A DNA stretch of 64,000 bases from assembly GCA_963714325.1 (NCBI GenBank), contig CAVQOB010000017.1, forward strand, positions 75,935 to 139,934, written 5' to 3'. The DNA comes from CAVQOB01 sp963714325 (GTDB taxonomy: Bacteria; Pseudomonadota; Alphaproteobacteria; Rhizobiales; Hyphomicrobiaceae). Positions 27,017 through 35,135 of this stretch are shown here, one piece after another. Under the pieces are notes generated by a model. The model was not told the DNA's origin. It saw only the letters and a list, made by a program, of their open reading frames with translations, and searched no databases. How positions within the stretch are numbered: the first letter of the stretch is position 1; each line of letters starts with the position of its first letter. The position numbers and the translations under genes were made by a program.

Positions 27017-27955
27017 GGGGAGCGTCCTGGCGTGCGCCTTCAGCGGTGTAACATTGCACTCGAACGCCGTCATCCCGGCTAACCACATCCCACTGCCGTC
27101 ATCCCGGTCAAGCGAAGCGCGAGCCGGGATCGGATCGAGAGCGGTAAAGGTCCCGTGTCTGCGCAGCAGCGTTGCACGCTGCGGCGCGCACGGGATGACG
27201 GGTGGTGGGGCGTACGCTACTTTCTTCAACGCGGCGAACAGCGATTGGGCGAACGGCGAATGGGCGCCGGGGAGGCCGTCGAGCGCCTGCTGACCGAATT
27301 GAGTGGCGGTGACGGGCCGGAAATTCTGCAGCGCGCCGGCTTCGATGCGCGTGAAGGATTGGGCGCGGCGCTTGAGGCCCGGGCAGGCCGCGGGGATCTG
27401 ATTGTCGCGGCAGGCGTCGAGGATGACGAGTTTCTGCCGCGCGGTTTCGGTGGCGGCGGTGAGGGCTTCGACGGGGATGCCGTTGGCGACGGTGCCGGTG
27501 GTGCAGTCGAGACTGGCGTCAATGGGCGTTACGATGTTGACGCCGGACGAAGCCATGCCGTGCCCGATGAAGAAGGCGAGTGCGGTGTCGGCGCCCTGGG
27601 CCTTCTGTTTGAGGGTGGCAAGGGCTTGCTGGATGGGCGCGTGGGTCGCGTCAAAGCAGCCGGGTTTTCCGCCGTCACAGGAGATGACCTCAAAGCCGTG
27701 CTTGACGAAAATGCCGACGAGGCGTTCGGCATCGAGGCGGGCGTTGGCGAGGGTGGTGAGGCGCGCGACTTTGGCGCTAGCGTTGCCAGCCGCCTGGCCA
27801 GCAACGGCGATCAGGCCTTTCGCGGGGTCGCCGCCGAGCGGATCGCTGCCGTAGGCGTTCTGGACGATGACGACGGCGACGCGACGGGCGTCGGCGGGCG
27901 TGGCTGTCGCCAACGCCCAGATCGCCAACAGCACTGCGCCAATCCGCGCCATCAT
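26771..27955 (-). CDS. caspase-like (C14) peptidase fused through a mobile repeat to GIY-YIG
   Basis: As sequenced, a 394-residue product. Residues 1-23 are a signal peptide (ending TPADA). Residues 24-250 are a caspase p20-like domain with the catalytic His in AFFIGHGMASSG and Cys in KLVILDACRDN. Residues about 252-300 are not protein-like: they are the translation of the minus strand of a dispersed palindromic element (27097-27200) plus flanking bases. Residues 314-394 are a GIY-YIG nuclease domain that stops early at a homopolymer. Known bacterial caspase homologues have a longer own C-terminus after the LFAAL-like helix, so this gene has probably lost it to the insertion. A working protease-nuclease fusion is possible but unlikely given an exported N-terminus. 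Confidence 0.8.
   Translation of the reverse strand: MMARIGAVLLAIWALATATPADARRVAVVIVQNAYGSDPLGGDPAKGLIAVAGQAAGNASAKVARLTTLANARLDAERLVGIFVKHGFEVISCDGGKPGCFDATHAPIQQALATLKQKAQGADTALAFFIGHGMASSGVNIVTPIDASLDCTTGTVANGIPVEALTAATETARQKLVILDACRDNQIPAACPGLKRRAQSFTRIEAGALQNFRPVTATQFGQQALDGLPGAHSPFAQSLFAALKKVAYAPPPVIPCAPQRATLLRRHGTFTALDPIPARASLDRDDGSGMWLAGMTAFECNVTPLKAHARTLPMRRMIATCRKHFFVYITASRARGVLYVGVASALPARSSDHRENRIEGFTTRYWVGRLVYREAQPDAETAFHREKTFEAKAA
27097..27200 (+). repeat. dispersed palindromic element, copy 1 (104 bp)
   Basis: The ends are CGTCATCCCGG and its inverse (CGGGATGACG). Inside are two stems: ATCCCGG pairing with GCCGGGAT near the left, and GTCCCGTG pairing with CACGGGAT across the right half. 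A conserved inner block GGTAAAGGTCCCGTGTCTGC is shared with the copies at 28332 and 32818. A partial extra left end (CGTCATCCCGGCTAACCA) lies just before it at 27068-27086. It is embedded in the caspase-like reading frame. Confidence 0.85.
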
Positions 27956-28331
27956 CTGAAATACCGAACTCCAATCTGGGTTAATTCTGCGTGCGTTTCG
28001 CGTGACGCGCGAGGCTGGGGGAGAGCCCGCACATCAACCGGGAGGGGAGGCGGATGTGCGGGCAAACCCGGCGGGTCAGTGCCGGGGGAGGAGACGAGTT
28101 GCCCGCTTTGTGCTGGCTGTCCAGGCCATCGTCAGTGCGAGATCTTTGATCACCGATGGATGGGGCGGCGATCCGAGGTCTCAACCAACGAGCGGGCAAC
28201 TCGTGAAAGCCAATCTAGCAGAAAACGGAGGGCCGCGAACCTAGGTACTTACCTAGGGGGGTGCGCACGGGACGACGGAGGGTGGGTGCGCGCGCGGGAT
28301 GAACGTGGTGGGTGGTGTGCATCCCCAATGC
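27956..28331. other. gene-free stretch upstream of the caspase-like gene
   Basis: No convincing gene. It must carry the promoter of the leftward caspase-like gene. The only clear structure is a palindrome at 28240-28257, described separately; a G-rich run and a second dispersed element follow on the right. Confidence 0.6.
28240..28257. promoter_or_regulatory. 18-bp palindrome, possible operator
   Basis: CCTAGGTACTTACCTAGG has 8-base inverted arms around two centre bases. A related perfect palindrome, CTAGGTACCTA, is found at 62219-62229 ahead of an RTX gene. Both lie about 290-350 bases upstream of leftward genes. The protein that would bind is unknown. Confidence 0.4.
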
Positions 28332-28468
28332 CGTCATCCCGGCCAAGCGCAGCGCGAGCCGGGATCATTATCGTTCGCCGTGAAGCTGCAACAGTGCCCG
28401 AACCGTGTCGGGTAAGGGTCCCGTGTTTGCGCAGCGGTACTGCGCATCGCAGCGCGCACGGGATGATG
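28332..28468 (+). repeat. dispersed palindromic element, copy 2 (137 bp)
   Basis: Same terminal sequence CGTCATCCCGG and end CGGGATGATG, the same left stem ATCCCGGC/GCCGGGAT and the same inner block (GGGTAAGGGTCCCGTGTTTGC) as copies 1 and 3, in the same orientation. It carries about 35 extra bases between the left stem and the inner block. It ends 19 bases before the stop of the lyase gene at 28487 and may act as a terminator hairpin for it. Confidence 0.85.
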
Positions 28469-28486
28469 AGGTGGTTGCGCGTCCGC

Positions 28487-29353
28487 TCAGACGCGGGCGA
28501 GGATGCGGGTGGCGCGGACGAGATGCGGGCGGTCGATCATCTGACCGCGCAACGACAGCGCGCCGGCGCCGGGGTTAGCGGCGAACAGTTGGGTGATCTC
28601 ATTGGCCCAGGCGATTTCGGAGGCGCTCGGTGTGAAGGCCGCGTTGATCAGGGCGACTTGATCGGGATGGATCGCCATCTTCGCGGTGAAGCCGTCGCGC
28701 ACGGATTCGACGCATTCCGCCTTGAAGCCGTCGATGTTGCGGAAATTGGCGAAGACGGTGTCGATGGGTTGGCGGTTGGTGGCGGTGGCGGCCATCAAAG
28801 TCATGTCGCGGGCGAGGCGATAGGGCGATGTCCACGACCAGCCGTCGGCTTGCCGCGTCGACGATGAGCCGACCAGGGCTGAGAGATCTTCCGCACCCCA
28901 GGTGATCGCTTCGAGGCGTGACGTCGCGTCGAGGTAGGTGTGCATGGTCAGCACGCTGGCCGGCACTTCGGTGGCAATGGCGATGATGCGCGTGTGGCCG
29001 GCGGCATGGCCGACTACCGCTTCCGCTCGGTCGAGGTGGGCGGCGAGGGCGTCAACGTCACGGGCCGTGCGCGGCTTCGGCTGCATGATGCCATCGGGCT
29101 TGGCGGCGAGCACACCGGCGATATCGTCCTGCCAGAACGGTGTGTCGTGCGCGTTGATGCGGACGTAAAGGCGCGGGCGGTTTGGTTTTGTCTGTGCCTC
29201 ACGCAGAAATGCCGCGGCGAGCGGCCGGGCTGCGGCCTTGCGATCGAGTGCGACGGAGTCCTCAAGATCGAGGATCAGCGCGTCGGCACCGCAGCCAAGA
29301 GCCTTGGCGAGTTTTTTGTCACTATCGGCGGGAACAAACAGGAGGGATCGCAT
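28487..29353 (-). CDS. HpcH/HpaI aldolase family CoA-ester lyase, CitE-like
   Basis: A 288-residue TIM-barrel lyase. It opens with MRSLLFVPADSDKKLAKAL, continues with GADALILDLEDSVALDRKAA, and has YVRINAHDTPFWQDDI, PKPRTARDVDALAAH and ITWGAEDLSALVGSS, all typical of CitE-like malyl-CoA or citramalyl-CoA lyases. Metal binding uses the conserved Glu and Asp in these blocks. It cleaves or forms C-C bonds in CoA esters. The MaoC hydratase at 29375-29833 lies 21 bases upstream in the same operon; together these match mesaconyl-CoA/beta-methylmalyl-CoA steps of the ethylmalonyl-CoA pathway, which is an inference. Confidence 0.9.
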   Translation of the reverse strand: MRSLLFVPADSDKKLAKALGCGADALILDLEDSVALDRKAAARPLAAAFLREAQTKPNRPRLYVRINAHDTPFWQDDIAGVLAAKPDGIMQPKPRTARDVDALAAHLDRAEAVVGHAAGHTRIIAIATEVPASVLTMHTYLDATSRLEAITWGAEDLSALVGSSSTRQADGWSWTSPYRLARDMTLMAATATNRQPIDTVFANFRNIDGFKAECVESVRDGFTAKMAIHPDQVALINAAFTPSASEIAWANEITQLFAANPGAGALSLRGQMIDRPHLVRATRILARV

Positions 29354-29374
29354 GAGGCTCAGACCTTCGGGGGT

Positions 29375-29833
29375 TCAGGCTTTCGCGGGACGTTTGCGCA
29401 TGAAGGCTTGGCGTTTGCAGTCGGCAACCAGCTCATCACGTTGATTGAAGGCCTTGTGTCGCAATTCGACGAGACCGGCGTCGGGTCGCGATTTGCTGTC
29501 GCGACGGGAGAGCACTTCGGTGGTGACGCGGATCGTGTCGCCGTGGAACACCGGCTTGGGAAACGTCACGTCGGTCATGCCGAGATTGGCGATGGTGGTG
29601 CCGAGCGTCGTGTCGTTGACGGAGATACCGATCATCAGCCCGAGCGTGAACAGCGAATTGACCAGCGGTTTGCCCCATTCGGTTTGGGCGGCAAAATGGT
29701 GATCGATGTGCAGCGGTTGGGGATTGTGCGTCAGACACGAGAACAGCGTGTTGTCCATCTCGGTGACGGTCCGCCGCAGGGCATGCTCGAAAACGCGGCC
29801 GATGTCGAAGTCTTCAAAGTAGAGGCCTTGCAT
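29375..29833 (-). CDS. MaoC family dehydratase, hot-dog fold
   Basis: A 152-residue hydratase from the ATG at 29833, the natural start of the family (QGLYFEDFDIGRVFEH); the frame is open upstream to 29896. The active-site segment is FSCLTHNPQPLHIDHHFAA, followed by GKPLVNSLFTLGLMIGISV. It hydrates or dehydrates enoyl-CoA or mesaconyl-type CoA esters. It is paired with the CitE-like lyase downstream. The small size and single hot-dog domain match the mesaconyl-CoA hydratase-like subgroup, but the substrate is not proven. Confidence 0.88.
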   Translation of the reverse strand: MQGLYFEDFDIGRVFEHALRRTVTEMDNTLFSCLTHNPQPLHIDHHFAAQTEWGKPLVNSLFTLGLMIGISVNDTTLGTTIANLGMTDVTFPKPVFHGDTIRVTTEVLSRRDSKSRPDAGLVELRHKAFNQRDELVADCKRQAFMRKRPAKA

Positions 29834-30043
29834 GGGATCGGTCCTTGCGGGGGCAAATGTTGCGGCGGTTGTGCGCCAGGCAGGATGGATTGGCAAGATC
29901 TAGCGAAATCGCGACAGGGCTTAACTCGGTCTTCACGGACTGGCGGTAGTCTGACCTCAGTTGAGTAACGGCGCTCGCCGCCCGTGTCGCGTTCAGGTCC
30001 GCGTTCCCAGTCGGTGCTTTGAAGTCGAGTTGCTTTGCTCACC

Positions 30044-30565
30044 ATGAGTCCCCTATTTGATGTTCCCGTTCACCTCGCTGTTGCGCTCTCAGTAGCGTCG
30101 CATGGTGTGAAAGGTCCCGATGAGCGCGAAGCGCTGGCCGCCTTGTTCGAGCGTACGGCTGCGCGTGTGACGATGGTTTCGCGTGTCCTTGATGCGCCAT
30201 CGGGACCCTATTTCTTTGCCGCGCAGCCATGGCTGGCGAATGTGCGGCTGGTCGCACCGCCGGCGATTGCCGTGCGCATTTTCAAAACGAGTTCCGGTCA
30301 ACACTACATGCCGCCGGGTGTGGAGCGTGATCGGCTGTTGTCGCTGCGGACGGATCCGGAACTGGCCGCCGCCATGACGCGGGTAGCGGCCGTCCGCAAC
30401 CACGCCGCATTGTCCGCGGCTCTCGGGCGTCCGCCGTTGACGGGTGAATTGCTGTTGGCCCACTTGATGGGAACGGCTGCCACGCTGCGGGTGAACGAAG
30501 CAGCCGCGCAACGGCCCGACGTCGCGGTTGCCCAGATCTCCCGGTTTCGATGTGACTGCGATTAA
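30044..30565 (+). CDS. hypothetical protein, possibly frame-shifted at its 3' end
   Basis: A 173-residue product I do not recognise. It has a leucine/alanine-rich helical first half (DVPVHLAVALSVASHG, EREALAALFERTAARVTMVS) and a second half ending in helices that include LTGELLLAHLMGTAATLRVN. Another frame opens near its end (30528-30764) and continues with similar composition (FDVTAIKAVAPGIATLAAGE), suggesting a single gene of about 240 residues broken near 30540. No signal peptide. It is divergent from the MaoC gene and convergent with NAD kinase. Confidence 0.5.
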   Translation: MSPLFDVPVHLAVALSVASHGVKGPDEREALAALFERTAARVTMVSRVLDAPSGPYFFAAQPWLANVRLVAPPAIAVRIFKTSSGQHYMPPGVERDRLLSLRTDPELAAAMTRVAAVRNHAALSAALGRPPLTGELLLAHLMGTAATLRVNEAAAQRPDVAVAQISRFRCDCD

Positions 30566-30757
30566 GGCAGTCGCGCCTGGGATCGCAACTCTGGCGGCCG
30601 GCGAGGCCTATCGGCATATCCGTGGAGATATTGCCTCGGGATCAAAGTCGGTGGCCGGCGCTCGATCGCTGCGAGGCGCTGTGACGCAGACAGCCGGTGG
30701 CCGCAGTTGGCAGTCGACAGCGGCGCGGCAAGGGCCGGCCAACGTTGCGGCGCCCGC

Positions 30758-31540
30758 TCAATAGCGGAATTGCTCGGACAGAACGCGTTCGTCGAGGCTA
30801 TGGCCGCGATCGAATAACAGCAGCAGGTCGATACCGACCGCCTGCACGATTTCAACGCGCGTCACGTGGCGGGTTTCCTCGTTGTCGGCGACGGCGCTCG
30901 CCGGGCGCTTGGCCGCATCGAGCACATCGATGGCGATCGAGGCCTCGTTTGGCAGCAGGGCGCCCCGCCAACGACGCGGCCGGAAAGGGCTGATGGCAGT
31001 CAGTGCCAGCAGCGGCGCGTTGATCGGCAGGATCGGTCCGTGCGCCGAGAGATTGTAGGCGGTCGACCCGGCGGGGGTCGCGACGAGCACGCCATCGCAG
31101 ATCAGTTCGTCGAGACGTACCTTGCCGTCAATGGAGATACGGAACTTTGCGGCCTGATGGGTTTGGCGGAACAATGAGACTTCGTTGATAGCGAGGCCGG
31201 TGGTTTTGCGGCCGTCGCGGCCGTGCGCGGTCATGGCGAGGGGATGGATGACGCTGCGCTCGGCGCGGGCGAGGCGCTGCGACAGGCCGTCCTCGCGGTA
31301 GGCGTTCATGAGAAAGCCGACGGATCCGCGGTTCATGCCATAAATGGGAATGCCGTCCGACAGGTGCGCATGCAAGGTCTGCAGCATGAATCCGTCGCCG
31401 CCGAGCGCGACGATGGCATCGGCTTCGGACGGAGGGGTAGCACCATAGCGGGCGGTGAGCCGCTTGAGGGCGGCCTGCGCTTCCGGCACGTCGCTCGCCG
31501 CAAACGCCAGTTTGTCGAATTTACTTGATGCTTTGGCCAT
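30758..31540 (-). CDS. nadK: NAD kinase
   Basis: A 260-residue ATP-NAD kinase. The conserved nucleotide loop is DAIVALGGDGFMLQTLH, followed by YGMNRGSVGFLMN, the internal ALAINEVSLFR-like segment (residues about 125-140) and the substrate motif DGVLVATPAGSTAYNLSAHG. It phosphorylates NAD to NADP in the cytoplasm. The lengths and motifs are those of the alphaproteobacterial enzyme. It is divergent from cutA. Confidence 0.95.
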   Translation of the reverse strand: MAKASSKFDKLAFAASDVPEAQAALKRLTARYGATPPSEADAIVALGGDGFMLQTLHAHLSDGIPIYGMNRGSVGFLMNAYREDGLSQRLARAERSVIHPLAMTAHGRDGRKTTGLAINEVSLFRQTHQAAKFRISIDGKVRLDELICDGVLVATPAGSTAYNLSAHGPILPINAPLLALTAISPFRPRRWRGALLPNEASIAIDVLDAAKRPASAVADNEETRHVTRVEIVQAVGIDLLLLFDRGHSLDERVLSEQFRY

Positions 31541-31584
31541 GATCGGGACTGTTAGGGGGAGAGTGGGGCACGAGCCCCGGGACC

Positions 31585-31947
31585 ATGACCAGAGGCTTGC
31601 ACCGCTTGCCCGCCGCCGACAAGCCGATTTTGATCTATGCGACCTTTCCCGACATGAAAGTTGCGGACATGGTTGGCGAAGCGTTGGTCGACCAGGGGCT
31701 GGTCGCCTGCGTGAATCTGTTGCCTGGGATGGCGTCGATCTACGTCTGGGAGGGTCAGCGCCAGCGCGATACGGAGGTGGTGATGATCGCCAAGACGCGC
31801 AGCCGCAAGCTCGAGGCGATCGTGCGCGCGATTAAGGCGCACCACCCCGCGACGACGCCGGCGATCGTCGCCGTCGACATTGCCGGCGGGTCGACGGATT
31901 TCCTGCGCTGGATTGGCGATCAGACGGCGGATCGAAAATTCAGCTGA
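31585..31947 (+). CDS. cutA: divalent cation tolerance protein CutA
   Basis: A 120-residue protein of the trimeric CutA1 family. Family segments are ILIYATFPDMKVADMVGEAL, LVACVNLLPGMASIYVWEG and EVVMIAKTRSRKLEAI, followed by the conserved ending with TDFLRWI. It is a small, PII-like cytoplasmic protein tied to copper tolerance in enterobacteria; its true role elsewhere is unsettled. The start lies 44 bases from the divergent nadK start. Confidence 0.92.
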   Translation: MTRGLHRLPAADKPILIYATFPDMKVADMVGEALVDQGLVACVNLLPGMASIYVWEGQRQRDTEVVMIAKTRSRKLEAIVRAIKAHHPATTPAIVAVDIAGGSTDFLRWIGDQTADRKFS

Positions 31948-32074
31948 GAATGATCGTCCAATCGCTTCCGGCTCCGCGCAGCGCGGATGCGTGTGGGTAA
32001 CTGAAGCGCCACAGGAGCCTGTCGGAAGCGAGCAAAAAAAGTCTCGACGCTCCAACACGAGGAGAGAGAGTGCA

Positions 32075-32713
32075 GTGCAACCTAAGCTGAATGCGCAATT
32101 GGCGGCGACGCTGGCGACCGTCACGGTGATCCCAGTTCTGACGATCGACGATCCAGCGCATGCGGTGGCGCTGGGACGCGCGCTGGTGGCCGGAGGATTG
32201 CGCATTCTCGAGGTGACACTGCGCACGCCGGCGGCGATGGCGGCCATGTCAGCGATGGCGCGCGACATCCCCGATGCGATTGTTGGCGCGGGAACCGTGT
32301 TGACACCGGAGCAGGGGGCGGCGGCGATCACATCGGGTGCGCAATTTCTGGTTTCGCCGGGGATCACACCGTCGCTCATGCAGGCGACGCAGCAATGGAA
32401 CAAGCCGCTGCTGCCGGGGGTGGCGACCGCGTCGGAGGCGATGGCATTGGCGGACCTCGGCTACAGGATGCTCAAGTTTTTTCCCGCTGAACCGGCAGGC
32501 GGCGTTGCCTACCTCAAGGCGTTGTCGCAACCGCTGTCTGACATCAAATTCTGCCCGACCGGCGGCGTCAGCGCTGCGAATGCAAAGAGCTATCTCGCGT
32601 GCCCGAATGTCGTGTGCGTCGGCGGATCGTGGGTTGCGCCCGGCGATGCCGTGGCAGCAGGCGACTGGTCGCGGATTACGGCGCTGGCGAAGGCGGCGAG
32701 CGCGTTGCGGTGA
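32075..32713 (+). CDS. eda: 2-dehydro-3-deoxyphosphogluconate aldolase, KDPG/KHG aldolase
   Basis: A 212-residue class I aldolase from the GTG at 32075, after a GGAG-rich stretch (32061-32069). The frame is open upstream to 31880, but the family starts here (LAATLATVTVIPVLTIDD). Marks are ILEVTLRTPAAMAAM with the catalytic Glu, VGAGTVLTPEQG, FLVSPGITPSLMQA, and the Schiff-base lysine in MLKFFPAEPAGGVAYLKAL. It splits KDPG to pyruvate and glyceraldehyde-3-phosphate in the Entner-Doudoroff pathway. The edd gene is not adjacent. Confidence 0.92.
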   Translation: MQPKLNAQLAATLATVTVIPVLTIDDPAHAVALGRALVAGGLRILEVTLRTPAAMAAMSAMARDIPDAIVGAGTVLTPEQGAAAITSGAQFLVSPGITPSLMQATQQWNKPLLPGVATASEAMALADLGYRMLKFFPAEPAGGVAYLKALSQPLSDIKFCPTGGVSAANAKSYLACPNVVCVGGSWVAPGDAVAAGDWSRITALAKAASALR

Positions 32714-33153
32714 AGGGAAACACGCGCCGTGCTTGGGAGCACGGGGCGGGTGGCGGCGGAGCGCGTTCTCACCCCCGCCATCCCCGACGCAGCGCCGCGT
32801 GAAGCGCATCCCGCCAGCATCATCCCGGCTAACCAGAGCGCGAGCCGGGATCTTCAGCGGATCGCGAGCGGTAAAGGTCCTGTGTCTGCGCAGCGGTACT
32901 ACCTTGGCGCTTCAGATGCCCACAAGCATCCGAGCTGGCGTACCGCGTTTTGGCGAAGCCCTGCTGCGCATGGACGCGCACGGGAAGACGGGGAAATATT
33001 GAGCGATGCTGCGGCGGACGCGACACCGACGATCAGGCTCGCCGTCGAGACAATATCACCCTGGCGCCCAATATTGCTGCGCGTACCCACCCAATGCGAT
33101 CGACGAGATGGCGTCCAGGCTTCGCGCGCAGTCGTCTCATTGTGTCCTTATGA
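32714..33153. other. gene-free stretch after eda
   Basis: Apart from the dispersed element (32818-32990), nothing gene-like is seen. The stretch contains only short frames in all six readings and lies between the eda stop and the convergent DUF2231 gene. Confidence 0.6.
32818..32990 (+). repeat. dispersed palindromic element, copy 3 (173 bp)
   Basis: Same orientation and framework as copies at 27097 and 28332: left end CATCATCCCGGCTAACCA, left stem ATCCCGGC with GCCGGGAT, inner block GGTAAAGGTCCTGTGTCTGC, and right end CACGGGAAGACG. It carries an extra 60-70 bases (about 32900-32970) between the inner block and the right end, so it is either an older, expanded form or has taken an insertion. 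Confidence 0.8.
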
Positions 33154-33711
33154 TCATGCGTCCCGTCGTGACGCAACCCAGGCGATCGCCAACAGTGCGA
33201 CCGTCGCGGCGATGAGGGCAATAAGCGTTGAGTTCGGCACATAGAACGTGCGATGCACCTCCCAGCCAAGACTGCGTAAGACTTTGGATAGATCTGTATA
33301 AATGCCAGCGAGATGACCGCCGAGGGTTCCGGCGATGCCGAGCAGCACACTACCAAGTACGGCAAGCACGGCCATGACCCACCGTCCCGGCCCCGTCCAA
33401 AGTCCCTCTCCCTGAACGCACCGCGTTGCCAGCATCAGTATCCAGTATGCCGTTGTCCAAACCGCCAGCAGGATGTGATTGCGCCCCATGGGCGATGTCG
33501 AGACTGCATCCCATGGCCAGACCATCAGGCCCACCGCCATGGCGAGCAATCCCGAGACAAGGCCGATAGACAGCAGTGGCACGAGGGCGCGATCGATGGC
33601 GAGGGCGACCGGCCCGTTCGACGCGGCGCGCCACAGGATGGCCAGTGTCGCCGTCATCCATAGGGCGATCGGAAAATGCACCAATACGACGTGATAGGCG
33701 GCCATGGTCAC
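33154..33711 (-). CDS. DUF2231-type membrane protein
   Basis: A 185-residue protein with five transmembrane helices: YHVVLVHFPIALWMTATLAI at the start, LSIGLVSGLLAMAVGLMVW, ILLAVWTTAYWILMLATRC, VMAVLAVLGSVLLGIAGTLGG and a final one. The early histidines (YHVVLVHFP) and the PLL and GGHLAG patterns are typical of DUF2231 membrane proteins and suggest heme binding. It overlaps the upstream dehydrogenase-like gene by four bases, so the pair is co-expressed and probably forms one membrane redox complex. Confidence 0.75.
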   Translation of the reverse strand: MTMAAYHVVLVHFPIALWMTATLAILWRAASNGPVALAIDRALVPLLSIGLVSGLLAMAVGLMVWPWDAVSTSPMGRNHILLAVWTTAYWILMLATRCVQGEGLWTGPGRWVMAVLAVLGSVLLGIAGTLGGHLAGIYTDLSKVLRSLGWEVHRTFYVPNSTLIALIAATVALLAIAWVASRRDA

Positions 33712-35135
33712 GCTCCCTTATGGGGTTTCAATGTTGCGTTGAGGGCGACGGCAAAGCCGACGATGAGCAAGACACCAGCGAGCATCGTGAGCAGCCACTG
33801 CTGCCGGATCGCGTCGTTGAACTCCATCTCGACACCGTAATGAGCGAGCTCCGCCTCGCTGTGCCGGAACTTTACCGGCACGCCGGCGCGCACCTTGTCG
33901 GCGCCGGGATGGCGGTTGCTGTTGACATGCGCCCAACTCACTTGGCCTGGGTAGAACAGAGTCACATCTTTCCAAGGCTGCTCCCATTTCGGTGCATCGC
34001 CATCAAACTTGACTGCGGCGATGTCTGCGGCGCGCCCGAGCCCGATACTGAACGGCAGTGAGACGTAGTGCCATCGCCCGCCCGTCGCCTGCCGGTGCAC
34101 GGCGAAGGCGACATGATAGACACCGCGATCGACCAGGATCTTGTCCTCAAGACGATTTCCGGTATCCAACTTGCGGGACAGCGTGACGTCCCAGAACCCA
34201 GCAGTCCATTGACCTTTTCCAAAGACTTTGATGTCCGCGCGTGAGCCGTCGCTCGGCCGCACGATTCTCCGCGGCAGCGTGTCGCCCTCTTTCCAAGTGG
34301 CGTTTGGATCGTAGGGTGCGGCTAAATCTTCGCGGAGTGCAAAATTGGCGTCTTGCGCAATGCGACCACCAATAATGTCGTCCCATTTGAGCGCGGCGTG
34401 GCCCGCTTTGGCGACGTCGAACATCAGGCGTGGTTGCTTCTTCTCTCCGTCCCAGTTTGTGGCATAGGGGCTCTTGCCGGCGTCACTGAGGCGGGCTTCG
34501 GCGACAAGCTGGTCGTCGGACAGTTTGACCGGATTGGAACGATTGGCGCGCCAATGCCACAAATCCAGGAAGTAACCGGCCGCGCGCTGTGCCTTGAGTT
34601 CGCCTTCCGGAACAACCGATGACCAGTCGTCGATTGATGATCGAGTAGCCGGAAGGTACTTCGTCGGTTCATCCTGTTTGAGCTTCGCACCAAGATAGGG
34701 ATGCGCCGCAACTTCTTTGCCGCTCACTTCGTCGTTGAACCCCGCCAACCGTCGACCGACCGTGATGTAGCCGCCATAGCGCGAGAATTCGGGCACACTG
34801 CCATCATCAACCATCATGGCAACACGATCTTCATGGAGACCGTCGGGTTCCGATCCGGCAACCGCATTGCCTTTCACAACCCATTTGCCTGATTCAAAGC
34901 GCAGCACATCATGAAAAATGCCAGGCTTGGGTGATGGCCAGCGGTAGCGAAAGTATATATCGCTGCCGTTGTACGCCGCCTGGACTTGAAACGGCACCGT
35001 CAACGGCGATGGGATCGCGATGTGTTTTTTTGGATCATCATGCACGACGCCACGACCGTGCGTGAACCACGATAGTGCCAGCCCGCCCACAAAGATCGCC
35101 AATGCCAAGGATAGCCATCCGCGCCGCGCAATCAT
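33708..35135 (-). CDS. ethylbenzene-dehydrogenase-related heme protein, membrane anchored
   Basis: A 475-residue protein from the ATG at 35135, which has GGAGG five bases upstream; a further in-frame ATG lies at 35153. It has an N-terminal membrane helix (LSLALAIFVGGLALSWF), a large periplasmic beta-sandwich of the EB_dh heme-binding family (AAYNGSDIYFRYRWPSPKPG; WTAGFWDVTLSRKLDTGN; YHVAFAVHRQATGGRWHYV; SIGLGRAADIAAVKFDGDAP), and a C-terminal helix (WLLTMLAGVLLIVGFAVALN). Related domains carry heme in anaerobic respiratory complexes. It is translationally coupled to the DUF2231 gene and lies 86 bases from a perfect FNR/FixK box. Confidence 0.8.
   Translation of the reverse strand: MIARRGWLSLALAIFVGGLALSWFTHGRGVVHDDPKKHIAIPSPLTVPFQVQAAYNGSDIYFRYRWPSPKPGIFHDVLRFESGKWVVKGNAVAGSEPDGLHEDRVAMMVDDGSVPEFSRYGGYITVGRRLAGFNDEVSGKEVAAHPYLGAKLKQDEPTKYLPATRSSIDDWSSVVPEGELKAQRAAGYFLDLWHWRANRSNPVKLSDDQLVAEARLSDAGKSPYATNWDGEKKQPRLMFDVAKAGHAALKWDDIIGGRIAQDANFALREDLAAPYDPNATWKEGDTLPRRIVRPSDGSRADIKVFGKGQWTAGFWDVTLSRKLDTGNRLEDKILVDRGVYHVAFAVHRQATGGRWHYVSLPFSIGLGRAADIAAVKFDGDAPKWEQPWKDVTLFYPGQVSWAHVNSNRHPGADKVRAGVPVKFRHSEAELAHYGVEMEFNDAIRQQWLLTMLAGVLLIVGFAVALNATLKPHKGA

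Noticed and set aside
27155..28867. A 570-residue rightward open frame across the caspase-like gene and the lyase gene
   Set aside because: It is antisense to two recognised genes, crosses two dispersed repeats, and has Gly/Arg-rich shadow composition with no family resemblance.
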